From Rhodobacteraceae bacterium WFHF2C18 (GTDB lineage: Bacteria; Pseudomonadota; Alphaproteobacteria; Rhodobacterales; Rhodobacteraceae), in NCBI GenBank assembly GCA_002166865.1, contig NHTQ01000001.1, forward strand, positions 434,001 to 498,000: 64,000 nt of DNA, in the 5' to 3' direction. Positions 9,461 through 18,667 of this stretch are shown piece by piece; within the stretch, counting starts at the first letter, position 1, and each line of letters starts with the position of its first letter. The notes beneath the pieces are model-generated. The model saw only the letters and a list, made by a program, of their open reading frames with translations. It was not told the origin of the DNA and searched no databases. The translations under genes were made by a program, and so were the position numbers.

Positions 9461-9859
9461 TCAGGTCAGCGCGCGGGTGATCGTCACGCCGGCCCAGGCG
9501 GCCAGCGCCGTCAGCGCCGCGCCCCACAGCAGATCGACGGCGACCATCTGGGCGCTCCAGGCGCGCAGGGTGGCATAATTGGTGAACTCGTATGTGCCAT
9601 AGGCCAAGGCCCCCAGGATCGCGCCGTTGAGCGCGGCCTGCACCGGCGCGCCCGCGCGCAGCGCCGGCCAGGAGACGAACCAGACCAGGGCGCCCACGTA
9701 GAAAAGGTAGAAAATCGCCGCCGGCACGAGCCGTGGCTCGTCCAGCAGCCAATCGCCGAGGTGACGGTCGAAGAGCGGCCGCAGGAGGAACCGCAGGCCG
9801 ACGAGATCGACGGCGAAGAAGACAAGCGCGGTGGCAACGTAAAGAAGCAGGGCGTTCAT
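9461..9859 (-). CDS. DUF2177-family membrane protein
   Basis: 132 residues with four predicted membrane segments ('LLLYVATALVFFAVDLVGL', 'IFYLFYVGALVWFVSWPAL', 'ALNGAILGALAYGTYEFTNY', 'LLWGAALTALAAWAGVTI'). The 'YGTYEFTNYATL' motif is typical of DUF2177. The ATG at 9859 follows TAGGAG. An in-frame upstream extension to 10219 is antisense to nothing useful and overlaps the next gene, so it was rejected. Function unknown. Confidence 0.8.
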   Translation of the reverse strand: MNALLLYVATALVFFAVDLVGLRFLLRPLFDRHLGDWLLDEPRLVPAAIFYLFYVGALVWFVSWPALRAGAPVQAALNGAILGALAYGTYEFTNYATLRAWSAQMVAVDLLWGAALTALAAWAGVTITRALT

Positions 9860-9885
9860 GGAAACTCCTATGGTTTCGACAGGAG

Positions 9886-10485
9886 TTAGCGCCCCGTGCG
9901 CGCGCGCCAAGCCGTCCATTGTCCCGGCGTGTCCAGATCCGTGGTGGCGCGTTTCCCCGGCAGGCACAGGTGGCCCACCTGCTCGGACGCAAGTAGGGCG
10001 CGGGCGCCGGCATCGCCGGTGACGCGGGCCAGGGCGGGCAGCAGGCGCGCCGGCACGATCACCGGGTGGCCGGGGCGGCCCCCGGCGTCGGTGGCGCGCC
10101 AGGCCTTGTCCGGCGCGGCGGCGAAGCGCGCGGCCAGGGCCAGCAGGTCGCGCGTTTCCAGCTCGGGCAGATCGGCCAGCAGGATCATCAGGCCGGGTGC
10201 GGCCAACGCCTGTGCCCACTGGGCGCCGGCGCGCAGCGAGGCGCTCATGCCCTCGTCGGCGTCCGGAACGGGCTGAACCTCAAGCCGGGGATTTTCGGGC
10301 AGAACCGCGCGGCGGGCGTGGCCCCCGGGCGGCAGCGTGAGAAGGACACGGGCACCGGTGGCCAGCGCAATGCCCGCCTGCCGGGCCAGAAGGGGGTGAC
10401 CGTCGACCTTTTCCAGCAGCTTGTCGCGGCCCCGCATGCGCGATGCGCGCCCCGCCGCGGGAATGAGGATCGGCGGGGGGATCAT
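9886..10485 (-). CDS. MobA/MocA-like nucleotidyltransferase
   Basis: 199 residues. The N-terminus 'ILIPAAGRASRMRGRDKLLE' is the NTP-binding signature (AAGxSxRMGxxKLL) of MobA-like transferases, and 'LADLPELETRDL' supplies the usual metal-binding Asp. Members such as MocA add CMP or GMP to the molybdenum cofactor. The window also has a molybdenum hydroxylase (53.9-56.6 kb) that would need such a cofactor, but the two are 43 kb apart, so the link is inference. A different NDP-sugar role cannot be excluded. Confidence 0.75.
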   Translation of the reverse strand: MIPPPILIPAAGRASRMRGRDKLLEKVDGHPLLARQAGIALATGARVLLTLPPGGHARRAVLPENPRLEVQPVPDADEGMSASLRAGAQWAQALAAPGLMILLADLPELETRDLLALAARFAAAPDKAWRATDAGGRPGHPVIVPARLLPALARVTGDAGARALLASEQVGHLCLPGKRATTDLDTPGQWTAWRARTGR

Positions 10486-10661
10486 CTCTGCACCGTCCGG
10501 CGCCCGGAGGGCGCAGGCCGTGTTGCCACGGATCGCGTCCCCGGCCGCGCCCCGGGGAATTCACCCCGGAGCATTTTCCACGCGATGACGGACTGGGCGG
10601 TGCATGGGGTCATCGCAGGCCAGGATAGGGCCGGCGCCGACAGGCTGGCAAGGGTCGCGGG

Positions 10662-13079
10662 TCAACCACGCATGCGGGCGTTGTCGCTGTCGAAGAGCGG
10701 TTCCGTGAGCAAACGGGCCGGGCGCATCTCGCCCAGGATCTCGATCTCGGCCTCCAGGCCCGCACGAACCTGCGCGGCCGGGATCAGGGCCTGGGCGACC
10801 GAGGTGTCGGCCCAGTGCGAATAGCCCCCCGAGGTGCAGAAGCCCTGAACCGTCCCGTCGATCCAGACCGGTTCGTAGGCCTGCACATCGGCATCGAGCG
10901 CATCCACGGCGAAGGCGACAAGCCGCCGCGCGGGGCCGGCCTCGCGTTCGGCCTCGGCCGCGGCGCGGCCGATGAAATCGACATTCTTCTTGAACGAGAT
11001 AAAGCGGTCCATGCCCGTTTCGCCGGGCGTGTAGTCCGGCGAGAATTCATGCAGCCAGGCCCCGAAGAACTTGTCGAGCCTGAGCGACATCATCGCGCGC
11101 ATCCCGAAGGGGCGCATGCCGTGGGCCTGACCCTCGCCCCAGAGGCTGGCCCAGAGCGCGCGTTGCGCCATCGGATCGCAGTAGATCTCGTAGCCCAGAT
11201 CGCCGGTGAAGCTCACGCGCTGGATCAGGCAGTCGGCCATGCCCACGGTGGCGTGGCGCAGGTCCATGAACTTCATGTCGACCACCGGATCCCGGGTGCA
11301 GGCGGCCAGAACGTCACGCGCACGCGGACCGGCGATCTGGAAGCCCGTCAGGCGGTCCGAGATGTTCTCGACCTGCACGCCGTCAGCCGCGTTCTGCTCG
11401 AACCAGCGCATGTGATAGGCCTGCGCGCCATAGGACGCGGTGAGCTGGAATGCCTCCTCGCCCAGACAGGAGATCGTGAAATCCCCGATCAGGCGACCCT
11501 TGGGGCTGAGCATGGGGCTCAGCGTCAGTCGCCCGGGCCGTGGCACGCGCCCGGCCATGATCCGGTCCAGCCAGGCGCGCGCATTCGGGCCGGTGACCAG
11601 ATACTTGCCGAAGTTGTGCACCTCGTTGATGCCGACGGCCTCGCGCACGGCGCGGACCTCCCGACGCGTGGGGTCCCAGGCGTTGGAGCGGCGGAACGAC
11701 GGCGTCTCGAACCGCGGCTCGCCTTCCTCGGCGAAGTAGTTGACGACCTCCAGCCCGTACTGGTGGCCCCAAACCGCGCCGAGGGAATCGAAGATGTCGT
11801 ACATCGGCGTGGTCCGGAAGGGACGGGCGGCCGGCAGTTCCTCGTTCGGGTAGGCCACCGAGAAGCGTTTCTGGTAATTCTCGATCACCTTGGGCCGGGT
11901 GTAGCCGGGCGTGATCCAGTCGCCGTAGCGCGCCACGTCCATGGCCGAGACGTCGCGCTCGCATTCGCCCTCGGTCATCCACTGGGCCAGCATCAGCCCG
12001 ACGCCGCCGCCCTGAGAGAACCCGGCCATCACGCCGCAGGCGGCCCAGTAATTGCGCAGGCCCGGCACCGGGCCGACCAGCGGGTTGCCGTCCGAGGCGA
12101 AGGTGAACGGCCCGTGAATCACCGATTTCACCCCCGCCCGCTCCAGCGCCGGGAAGCGGCGGTAGGCGAATTCGATCGATTCCTCGATCTTGTCGAAATC
12201 GTCGGGCAGCAATTCGTGGCCGAATTCCCAGGGTGTCCCGTCCACCGCCCAGGGCCGGCAGGTCTGTTCGTAGAACCCGATGCACAGCCCGCGGCCTTCC
12301 TGGCGGAGGTAGGATTCGCCGGCAGGATCCATGACATGGGGGTGCTCGCCGCCGGCATCGACCATCGCCGCGATCTCGGGCACCTCCTCGGTCACCAGGT
12401 ACTGGTGTTCCATCGGGTGCAACGGCAGGTAGGTGCCGGCCATCGCGCCGACCTCGCGCGCCCAAAGACCGGCGGCGTTGACCACGTGCTCGGCATGGAT
12501 CGTGCCCTTGTCGGTGACGACGTCCCAGGTGCCGTCGGGGCGGGGATTGGTCTCGTGCACGTGGCAATGGGTTTCGATCTCGGCACCGCCCATGCGCGCG
12601 GCCTTGGCATAGGCGTGGGTCGTGCCCGAGGGGTCGAGGTGGCCGTCAAGCGGATCATACAGCGCGCCGAGGATGCCCTCGGTGTTGGTCACCGGCGCGA
12701 GCTGGCGGATTTCTTCGGGGGTGACGATCTGGGTCTCCAGGCCCATGAAACGGTGCTTGGCCCGTTCGGCCAGCAGCATGTCGAAGCGGTCGCGGTTGTC
12801 GGCCAGCGTCACGCCCCCCACGTGGTGCAGCCCGCAGGACAGCCCCGTGATCTCCTCCAGTTCCTTGTAGAGCTTGATGGTGTAGCCCTGAAGGGCGGCC
12901 ATGTTGGTGTCGCCGTTGAGGGTGTGAAAGCCGCCCGCCGCGTGCCAGGTGGACCCGCTGGTCAGGTCCGAACGCTCCAGCAGCATCACATCGGACCAGC
13001 CCAGCTTGGTCAGGTGGTACAGCACGCTGCATCCGACGACGCCGCCGCCGATGACGCAGATACGGGTGGTGGTTTTCAT
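10662..13079 (-). CDS. Dimethylglycine/sarcosine dehydrogenase-type flavoprotein (paralogue A)
   Basis: 805 residues. The N-terminal FAD-binding motif 'VIGGGVVGCSVLYHL' opens a DAO-type oxidoreductase domain (~5-370). A middle FAO_M region follows, then GcvT and GcvT C-terminal domains (~430-800) that bind tetrahydrofolate in this family. The 'GSTWHAAG' motif contains the His that carries covalent FAD in mammalian DMGDH. The expected reaction is oxidative N-demethylation of a methylated glycine, yielding 5,10-methylene-THF; the exact substrate cannot be read. The start at 13079 has AAGGAGGC upstream, and an in-frame start at 13205 was rejected. It is divergent from a clear paralogue. Confidence 0.85.
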   Translation of the reverse strand: MKTTTRICVIGGGVVGCSVLYHLTKLGWSDVMLLERSDLTSGSTWHAAGGFHTLNGDTNMAALQGYTIKLYKELEEITGLSCGLHHVGGVTLADNRDRFDMLLAERAKHRFMGLETQIVTPEEIRQLAPVTNTEGILGALYDPLDGHLDPSGTTHAYAKAARMGGAEIETHCHVHETNPRPDGTWDVVTDKGTIHAEHVVNAAGLWAREVGAMAGTYLPLHPMEHQYLVTEEVPEIAAMVDAGGEHPHVMDPAGESYLRQEGRGLCIGFYEQTCRPWAVDGTPWEFGHELLPDDFDKIEESIEFAYRRFPALERAGVKSVIHGPFTFASDGNPLVGPVPGLRNYWAACGVMAGFSQGGGVGLMLAQWMTEGECERDVSAMDVARYGDWITPGYTRPKVIENYQKRFSVAYPNEELPAARPFRTTPMYDIFDSLGAVWGHQYGLEVVNYFAEEGEPRFETPSFRRSNAWDPTRREVRAVREAVGINEVHNFGKYLVTGPNARAWLDRIMAGRVPRPGRLTLSPMLSPKGRLIGDFTISCLGEEAFQLTASYGAQAYHMRWFEQNAADGVQVENISDRLTGFQIAGPRARDVLAACTRDPVVDMKFMDLRHATVGMADCLIQRVSFTGDLGYEIYCDPMAQRALWASLWGEGQAHGMRPFGMRAMMSLRLDKFFGAWLHEFSPDYTPGETGMDRFISFKKNVDFIGRAAAEAEREAGPARRLVAFAVDALDADVQAYEPVWIDGTVQGFCTSGGYSHWADTSVAQALIPAAQVRAGLEAEIEILGEMRPARLLTEPLFDSDNARMRG

Positions 13080-13129
13080 GGGAAAGCCTCCTTGATGGTT
13101 GCCGTCAACCTGCGCCGCGGCCGATTGAC

Positions 13130-13160
13130 CCGGCATGCCGGTTTCCGACAGATCCTGTCG
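13130..13160. promoter_or_regulatory. Two dyads in the divergent promoter of the DMGDH-like pair
   Basis: The 179-bp spacer between the two ATGs contains the 12-bp palindrome CCGGCATGCCGG (13130-13141). Five bases later is CGACAG-ATC-CTGTCG (13146-13160). Both sit roughly mid-spacer, where a shared operator would be expected. No regulator gene is adjacent, so the binding protein is unknown. Confidence 0.4.
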
Positions 13161-13258
13161 CAAACGATATGCCTTGGCGCGACCGGAAATGTCGCGAAGC
13201 GGCAACTAAGGTCCTGGAATCGACGTCAGGTTGGGCCCGACACAGCCGGGGAAGCACA

Positions 13259-15679
13259 ATGAAGACCCATGCACAGGCCGTCGTGATCGGCGGGGGCGTT
13301 ATCGGATGCTCGATCCTTTACCATCTGGCCAAGCTGGGCTGGTCCGATGTCGTTCTGCTTGAGCGCGACGAACTGACATCTGGATCCACCTGGCATGCCG
13401 CCGCCAACATTCACGGCCTGCACGACAGCGCCAACATCAGCCGCCTGCAACACTACACCATGACCCTTTACAAGGAACTGGAGGCGGAGACGGGGCAGAG
13501 CTGCGGGGTTTTCCAGCCCGGCTCGCTCTACCTGGCACAGACCGAGGACCGTGAGCACCAGCTGCGCCTGCAGGCCGCCAAGGCACGACTCTACGGCATG
13601 AACTTCCACGAAATCACTCGCGACGCGGCCGAGCGGCTGCACCCGCTGGTGGATTTCGACGGCATCCGCTGCATCATGTGGGAACCCGAGGGCGGGAACG
13701 TGGACCCGTCGGGCGTTACCAACGCCTACGCCGTGGGAGCGCGGCAGAAGGGGGGCGAGATCCACCGCTTCACGCCGGTGACCGCCACCGTGCAACAGTC
13801 CGACGGGACGTGGATCGTGGAGACGCCAAAGGGCGAAATTCGCACGCCTTGGGTCATCAACGCCGCCGGCCTGTGGGGCCGCGAGGTGGCGAAGCTGGCC
13901 GGGCTATCGTTGCCGCTGCAGCCCACCGAGCACCAGTATTTCGTCACCGACACCGTGGCGCAGATCGCGGGGCTGGACCGCCGGTTGCCCTCGGTCGCGG
14001 ACCGCGACGGCGAATACTACCTGCGCCAGGAGGGGCAGGGGCTCTTGATCGGCGCCTACGAACGCGACATGCGGTTCTGGGCCGAGGACGGCACACCGCT
14101 GGACTTCGCCCACGACCTGTTTCCCGATGATCTGGAGCGGATCGAGGACAACATGATGCGTGCCATCGACCGCGTGCCGGCGGTGGCCGAGGCGGGCATC
14201 AAGCGGGTGATCAACGGCCCGATGATCTGGTCGCCGGATGCCAACGTGCTGATGGGCCCGGTGCCGGAACTGCACGGATATTTCTGCTGCTGCGGGATCA
14301 TACCCGGATTTTCGCAGTCGGCCGGCATGGGGTTGATGGCCGCGCAGTGGATCGTGCAGGGTGAAATGGAATACGACATGTTCGCCTGGGATCTGGCCCG
14401 GTTCGGCCCCTGGGCCGACAAGGCCTTCACCCGGGCGCGCGTTCGCGACCAGTATGCCCACCGGTTCGCCATCCACTATCCCAACGAGGAGCGGGCGGCG
14501 GGCCGTCCGGTGCGCACCCGTCCGGTTTACGAGGTGCAGAAGCAGATGGGGGCGGTCTTCGGGCTGAACTACGGTTGGGAGCACCCGCAATGGTTCGCCG
14601 ACGCGCCGGGCGCGCAGGACACCAACGGCTTCACCCGCCAGAACTGGTTCGAGCCGGTAGGCCGGGAAGCGCGCATGCTGCGCGAGCGGGCGGGCATCAT
14701 CGATATTTCGAATTTCGCCAAGTACCGGGTCGCCGGCCCCGGCGCCGAGGACTGGCTGAACGCGGTTTTCGCCAACCGGATGCCCCGCGCGGTGGGTCGC
14801 TCCTGCCTGACGCCTTTGATATCCGTGCGGGGCGGCATCGCCGGCGACGCGACGGTCACCCGCACCGGAGAGGAGGAATTCTGGATCGTCTCCTCAGGCG
14901 CGGCGGAGCGGTATCACGCGCGGTTCTTCGACATGGTCCCCTTGCCCGACGGCACGCGTTTCGAGACGCAGACCGAGGCGGTCTGCGGGTTCAATCTGGC
15001 CGGGCCGGCATCGCGCGAGATCCTGCAAAGTCTGACCGACACTTCTCTGGAAACGGCGGAGTTCCCCTTCATGGCGTCCCGGCGGATCTCCGTCGCCGGC
15101 GTGCAGTGCCTGGCGCTGCGGGTCAGTTTTACCGGGGACCTGGGCTGGGAACTGCACTGCGCGACGCAGGATCAGGAAACCCTGTACCGCGCGCTGCTGG
15201 AGGCGGGGCAGGCGCATGGGGCGGGCCCTGTCGGCGCGCGGGCGCTGATGTCCTTGCGCATCGAGAAGGGCTACGGCTCCTGGGGCCGCGAGTACAGCCC
15301 CGAGTACTGGCCGCAGGAGGTCGGGCTCGACCGTCTGTGCAAGATGGACAAGCACTTCCTGAACAAGGCCGCGGCGGAGGAGGTTCTCGCGCGGCCGGCC
15401 CGCGAACGCCTGGTGCTGCTGCACCTGGACGAGGCGGCGGTGAATGCCTCGGACGCGGATGCGACGGGCGGCGAACCGATCTTCCGCAACGGCAAGGGCA
15501 TCGGGCGCGTGACCTCGGGCACCTACGGCTACACCGTGGGCAAATCCCTGGCGCTGGGGTTCGTTGCCGGCGCCGAGGCGGGCGCGGAGGTGGACGTCAT
15601 GATCCTGGGCCGGCCGCACCGGGCGCGCATCCTGTCCGAGCCGCCGTTCGACCCGCGGGGCGCGCGCCTGCGGGCCTGA
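13259..15679 (+). CDS. Dimethylglycine/sarcosine dehydrogenase-type flavoprotein (paralogue B)
   Basis: 806 residues with the same layout as paralogue A: 'VIGGGVIGCSILYHLAKLGWSD', 'SGSTWHAA' with the potential FAD-linking His, and C-terminal GcvT domains. The first ~100 residues are close to paralogue A ('LTSGSTWHAA', 'LYKELE..TG.SCG'), but the rest diverges, so substrates may differ. The ATG at 13259 follows GGGGAAG, and an in-frame upstream extension to 13169 runs into the shared promoter and was rejected. The likely role is demethylation of glycine betaine-derived compounds with one-carbon transfer to folate. Confidence 0.85.
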   Translation: MKTHAQAVVIGGGVIGCSILYHLAKLGWSDVVLLERDELTSGSTWHAAANIHGLHDSANISRLQHYTMTLYKELEAETGQSCGVFQPGSLYLAQTEDREHQLRLQAAKARLYGMNFHEITRDAAERLHPLVDFDGIRCIMWEPEGGNVDPSGVTNAYAVGARQKGGEIHRFTPVTATVQQSDGTWIVETPKGEIRTPWVINAAGLWGREVAKLAGLSLPLQPTEHQYFVTDTVAQIAGLDRRLPSVADRDGEYYLRQEGQGLLIGAYERDMRFWAEDGTPLDFAHDLFPDDLERIEDNMMRAIDRVPAVAEAGIKRVINGPMIWSPDANVLMGPVPELHGYFCCCGIIPGFSQSAGMGLMAAQWIVQGEMEYDMFAWDLARFGPWADKAFTRARVRDQYAHRFAIHYPNEERAAGRPVRTRPVYEVQKQMGAVFGLNYGWEHPQWFADAPGAQDTNGFTRQNWFEPVGREARMLRERAGIIDISNFAKYRVAGPGAEDWLNAVFANRMPRAVGRSCLTPLISVRGGIAGDATVTRTGEEEFWIVSSGAAERYHARFFDMVPLPDGTRFETQTEAVCGFNLAGPASREILQSLTDTSLETAEFPFMASRRISVAGVQCLALRVSFTGDLGWELHCATQDQETLYRALLEAGQAHGAGPVGARALMSLRIEKGYGSWGREYSPEYWPQEVGLDRLCKMDKHFLNKAAAEEVLARPARERLVLLHLDEAAVNASDADATGGEPIFRNGKGIGRVTSGTYGYTVGKSLALGFVAGAEAGAEVDVMILGRPHRARILSEPPFDPRGARLRA

Positions 15680-15692
15680 CCGGAGACGGCGG

Positions 15693-15911
15693 TCAGAACC
15701 AGTTCTCGTCGATATCCAGGACCGCGCCAGTGATCGGGTCGATTTCCAGTTCCACTTCGTCGGCCGCCGGTGTCGTGGCCTCGACCTCGTACTGGCCGTA
15801 TTCGACGTCGAACCCCTGAATGTTGGTGTACCCCAATTCCTTCATCCGTGAAATGACGTTGCTGGGTTTCTTGCAGTCCATGTTTTCATAGACGTAGATC
15901 GTGCCGATCAT
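15693..15911 (-). CDS. Small PepSY-like protein, N-terminus probably frameshifted
   Basis: The intact frame gives 72 residues ending 'ELEIDPITGAVLDIDENWF', which resembles the C-terminal half of a PepSY domain. The ATG at 15911 has no ribosome-binding site. Upstream, the same frame stays open for 28 codons of sensible Ala/Asp/Glu-rich sequence and then meets TGA at 15996-15998. An ATG at 15999 with AAAAGGA at ideal spacing lies in a different frame. Removing one C from the C5 run (15987-15991) would join them into a ~101-residue protein starting 'MTRPAQEADANGATQ'. This is either a sequencing error, a real frameshift or a short start at 15911. The protein function is unknown. Confidence 0.6.
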   Translation of the reverse strand: MIGTIYVYENMDCKKPSNVISRMKELGYTNIQGFDVEYGQYEVEATTPAADEVELEIDPITGAVLDIDENWF

Positions 15912-16117
15912 GCCCGCGGCGGCAGCGTCTGCGCCAGCGAAGTCCTCGGCCGCCTGGGTGGCGCCGTTGGCGTCCGCCTCTTGGGCGGGGGCGTGTCATG
16001 GCAATCGTCCTTTTCATTCGGTCGGTCGGCAGTTGCGCCGCGGCCCCCACGACCGCGGGCAGGGGCAACGCCCCGCCCGACGGCCGGGGTCCGGCTGGAC
16101 ACGATGACCCGGGCCGC

Positions 16118-17428
16118 TCAGTTCTTGCGGATCTTGAGCTTGGTGATCCGGTTGTCCTGCTTCTCGACCACTTCGAAGCGGAAGCCGTGGAAGCTGAAGA
16201 CCTGGTTGACGTCGGGGATCATCTGCGCCTCGTGGATGACAAGGCCGGCCACGGTGTTGGCTTCGTCGTCGGGCAGGTTCCAGTCGGTCGCGCGGTTGAG
16301 GTCGCGGATGGTCATCGCCCCGTCGACGAGGAACTGGTTGTCCTCGCTGCGCCGGATGGGATGATCGGCGGCCGGGTCGAACTCGTCGGTGATTTCGCCC
16401 ACGATTTCCTCGAGGATGTCCTCCAGCGTGATCAGCCCCTGAAGGCTGCCATATTCATCCACCACCAGGGCGAAATGGCTGCGCATCCGCAGGAAGGTGC
16501 GCATCTGGTCGTCCAGCGTCGTGGTTTCGGGCACGAAATAGGGCGGCATCGCGACGTCACAGATGTCGAAATGCTTGAGCGCCTTGGCGGAGTCCTCGAC
16601 GCCGCCGATCACCAGCCGGTGCATGGCGCGCAGCAGGTCCTTGGCGTGCACCACCCCGATGATGTTGTCGGGATCGTCGCGGTAGACGGGCAGACGGGTG
16701 TGGTTGGATTTGAGGCATTGGTCGAGGATCGCCTCCGGATCGGCCTCGGCATCGATCATCTCGATCTGGCTGCGGTGAAGCATGATTTCCTCCACCGCGC
16801 GTTCGCCCAGGTCGAGGGCGCCAAGGATCCGGTCGCGGTCCTCCTTCTCGACCACGCCCTCGGAATGGCCGAGGTAAAGGGCGCCGGCGATTTCCTCGCG
16901 GACGGCAAGGATATGGCTGTCGGGATCCGTCTGGACGCCGAAGACGCCCAGCACCGCCCGCACAAGCAGCCGCACGGCAGAAACGATTGGCGAGAAGATG
17001 TTGACGATCGGTGTGATGATCGGTGCCGTGCGCGAGGCGGCGGCCTCGGCGTTGGTGATGGCATAGGTCTTGGGCAGCACCTCGGCGAAGATCAGTACAA
17101 GCAGCGTCATGATCAGCGTCGCCAGCGCCACGCCGCTTTCCCCGAAGAGCCGGGTGAACAGCGCCGTGGCCAGAGAGGTGGCGAGGATGTTGACGAGGTT
17201 ATTGCCCAGAAGCACCGAGCCGATCAGGCGTTCGTTGTCCTCCGTGATGACGAGCGCGCGCGCGGCGCCCTTGTCGCCCTTGTCGGCCCGCGAGCGCAGC
17301 TTGCCGCGCGAGGCGGCCGTCAGCGCCGTTTCGCTGCCGGAGAAATAGGCCGAGAGCACAAGCAGCCCCATGATCGCCACGGCGGTGATCCAGAGGGCGG
17401 CATCAATGGTCGAAGAGGTGGCTTCCAT
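16118..17428 (-). CDS. CorC/HlyC-type protein with DUF21 and CBS domains
   Basis: 436 residues. Order: DUF21 transmembrane domain (~1-190, with 'FSGSETALTAASRGKLR' near the start), two CBS domains (~210-330) and a C-terminal CorC_HlyC domain (~345-430, 'LVDGAMTIRDLNRATDWNLP'). Proteins of this class are thought to take part in Mg2+/Co2+ efflux or resistance; older annotations call them hemolysins, which is misleading. The ATG at 17428 has AAGGA about 10 nt upstream; an earlier ATG at 17485 is possible but less well placed. Confidence 0.88.
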   Translation of the reverse strand: MEATSSTIDAALWITAVAIMGLLVLSAYFSGSETALTAASRGKLRSRADKGDKGAARALVITEDNERLIGSVLLGNNLVNILATSLATALFTRLFGESGVALATLIMTLLVLIFAEVLPKTYAITNAEAAASRTAPIITPIVNIFSPIVSAVRLLVRAVLGVFGVQTDPDSHILAVREEIAGALYLGHSEGVVEKEDRDRILGALDLGERAVEEIMLHRSQIEMIDAEADPEAILDQCLKSNHTRLPVYRDDPDNIIGVVHAKDLLRAMHRLVIGGVEDSAKALKHFDICDVAMPPYFVPETTTLDDQMRTFLRMRSHFALVVDEYGSLQGLITLEDILEEIVGEITDEFDPAADHPIRRSEDNQFLVDGAMTIRDLNRATDWNLPDDEANTVAGLVIHEAQMIPDVNQVFSFHGFRFEVVEKQDNRITKLKIRKN

Positions 17429-17498
17429 CCGGCGATTTGTCCTTTGATCAATCCGCGTTATGAATGGCCGCGCCGCCACGATCAAGAGAGGGGCCGCG

Positions 17499-17765
17499 AT
17501 GTTTGTACAGGATCCGGGCCGGCCGGAGGGGACCGGGCTGATCTTTTCCGGCCCTTATTCGAACCTGCAGGCACCCCTTGCCCTTCTGGCCGGCGGCGCG
17601 GCGGCGATACACCGGCTGGACGACGACCATGCCGCTGCGGCACCGGTCATGCGGGCGCAGGGATTGATCCAGGGCTACGAGCGGGCGCCGATAACCGGTC
17701 ACTGGCCCTCCGAGGAGGTCTTGGCGCCGTCGCTTCGCCCGGGCTTGTCCTGCACGAGCGGGTGA
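17499..17765 (+). CDS. Hypothetical short ORF, partly antisense to the xerD 3' end
   Basis: 88 residues with GC-rich third positions like its neighbours and AGAGAGG upstream of the ATG. The reading begins 'MFVQDPGRPEGTGLIF'. It fills the otherwise empty 270-bp gap between the CorC-type gene and xerD, and its last ~65 bp overlap the 3' end of xerD on the other strand. I do not recognise the product; it may be a chance frame. Confidence 0.35.
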   Translation: MFVQDPGRPEGTGLIFSGPYSNLQAPLALLAGGAAAIHRLDDDHAAAAPVMRAQGLIQGYERAPITGHWPSEEVLAPSLRPGLSCTSG

Positions 17766-18667
17766 TGCTCCTCGACCAGGTCGCGCAGGCGCGCGTCCAG
17801 GACATGGGTGTAGATCTCGGTGGTGGCCACGTCGGCGTGGCCCAGAAGCGTCTGGATCGCCCGCAAATCGGCCCCGCCCGCCAACAGGTGCGTGGCAAAG
17901 GCGTGGCGCAGGGTATGGGGCGTGACCTTGTCCGGCGAGATTCCGGCGGTGACCGCCAGTTCCTTTATCAGACCGTGGAACCGGTGCCGGGTCAGGTGCC
18001 CGTCCTTGCCCCGCGAGGGAAACAGGAAGGACGAAGGCGCCGCACCGGATGTCCGGCGCGCGTCCTGCTGCGAATCGCGCAGTTCCAGCCACTCCGACAG
18101 GGCTGCGCGGGCCGGCGGCGACAGGGGCACCATGCGTTCCTTGCCCCCCTTGCCGCGTACCAGCAGCATCCGCGGATCGCCGCGCGCGGCCGAGACCGGC
18201 AGGGCGACGAGTTCGCTGACTCTCATGCCCGTGGCATAGAGCAGTTCGATCAAGCAGGTGTTGCGCAGACGGTCGCCCCGACTGCGCCCGTGGCCGCGCG
18301 CCGCTTCCAGCAGGCGGTCCACCTCAGCCTCGGTAAGCGTGGTGGGCAGCCGTTGCGCCCGGCCCGGCCCGCGGATGCGGATCGCGGGATTGTCCGTGCG
18401 CCAGCCTTCCTCGAAGGCGAACCGGTAAAGCTGCTTGATCGCCGAAAGCCGCCGCGCGCGGGTGGACGCGGCCAATCCCTCGGCCGCGCAGGTCAAGAGG
18501 TAGGCCTCGATATCGTCTTGCGTCGCCCCGGCCAGGTCGCTGCCGCGTCCCGCCAGCCAGTCCTGGAAATCCTGCAGGTCGCGGGCATAGGCCGCCAGCG
18601 TGTTCTGCGCTGCGCCCAGTTCGGCGGCCTGCGCCTCCAGAAAGGTGGATATCCAGGTCGCCGTCAT
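17699..18667 (-). CDS. xerD: Tyrosine recombinase XerD
   Basis: 322 residues. The N-terminal SAM-like core-binding domain ('FLEAQAAELGAAQNTLAAYARDL') is followed by the catalytic domain with the family residues: Arg in 'ATGMRVSELVAL', Lys in 'GKGGKERMVPLS', His-x-x-Arg in 'TPHTLRHAFATHLL', His in 'LLGHADVATTEIY', and the nucleophilic Tyr in 'IYTHV'. It resolves chromosome dimers at dif together with XerC. The ATG overlaps the stop of the upstream gene by 4 bp (ATGA), showing translational coupling. XerC would have a similar sequence, but context and the core motifs favour XerD. Confidence 0.9.
   Translation of the reverse strand: MTATWISTFLEAQAAELGAAQNTLAAYARDLQDFQDWLAGRGSDLAGATQDDIEAYLLTCAAEGLAASTRARRLSAIKQLYRFAFEEGWRTDNPAIRIRGPGRAQRLPTTLTEAEVDRLLEAARGHGRSRGDRLRNTCLIELLYATGMRVSELVALPVSAARGDPRMLLVRGKGGKERMVPLSPPARAALSEWLELRDSQQDARRTSGAAPSSFLFPSRGKDGHLTRHRFHGLIKELAVTAGISPDKVTPHTLRHAFATHLLAGGADLRAIQTLLGHADVATTEIYTHVLDARLRDLVEEHHPLVQDKPGRSDGAKTSSEGQ

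Noticed and set aside
10815..13262. 815-codon plus-strand frame
   Set aside because: Antisense to the DMGDH-like paralogue A.
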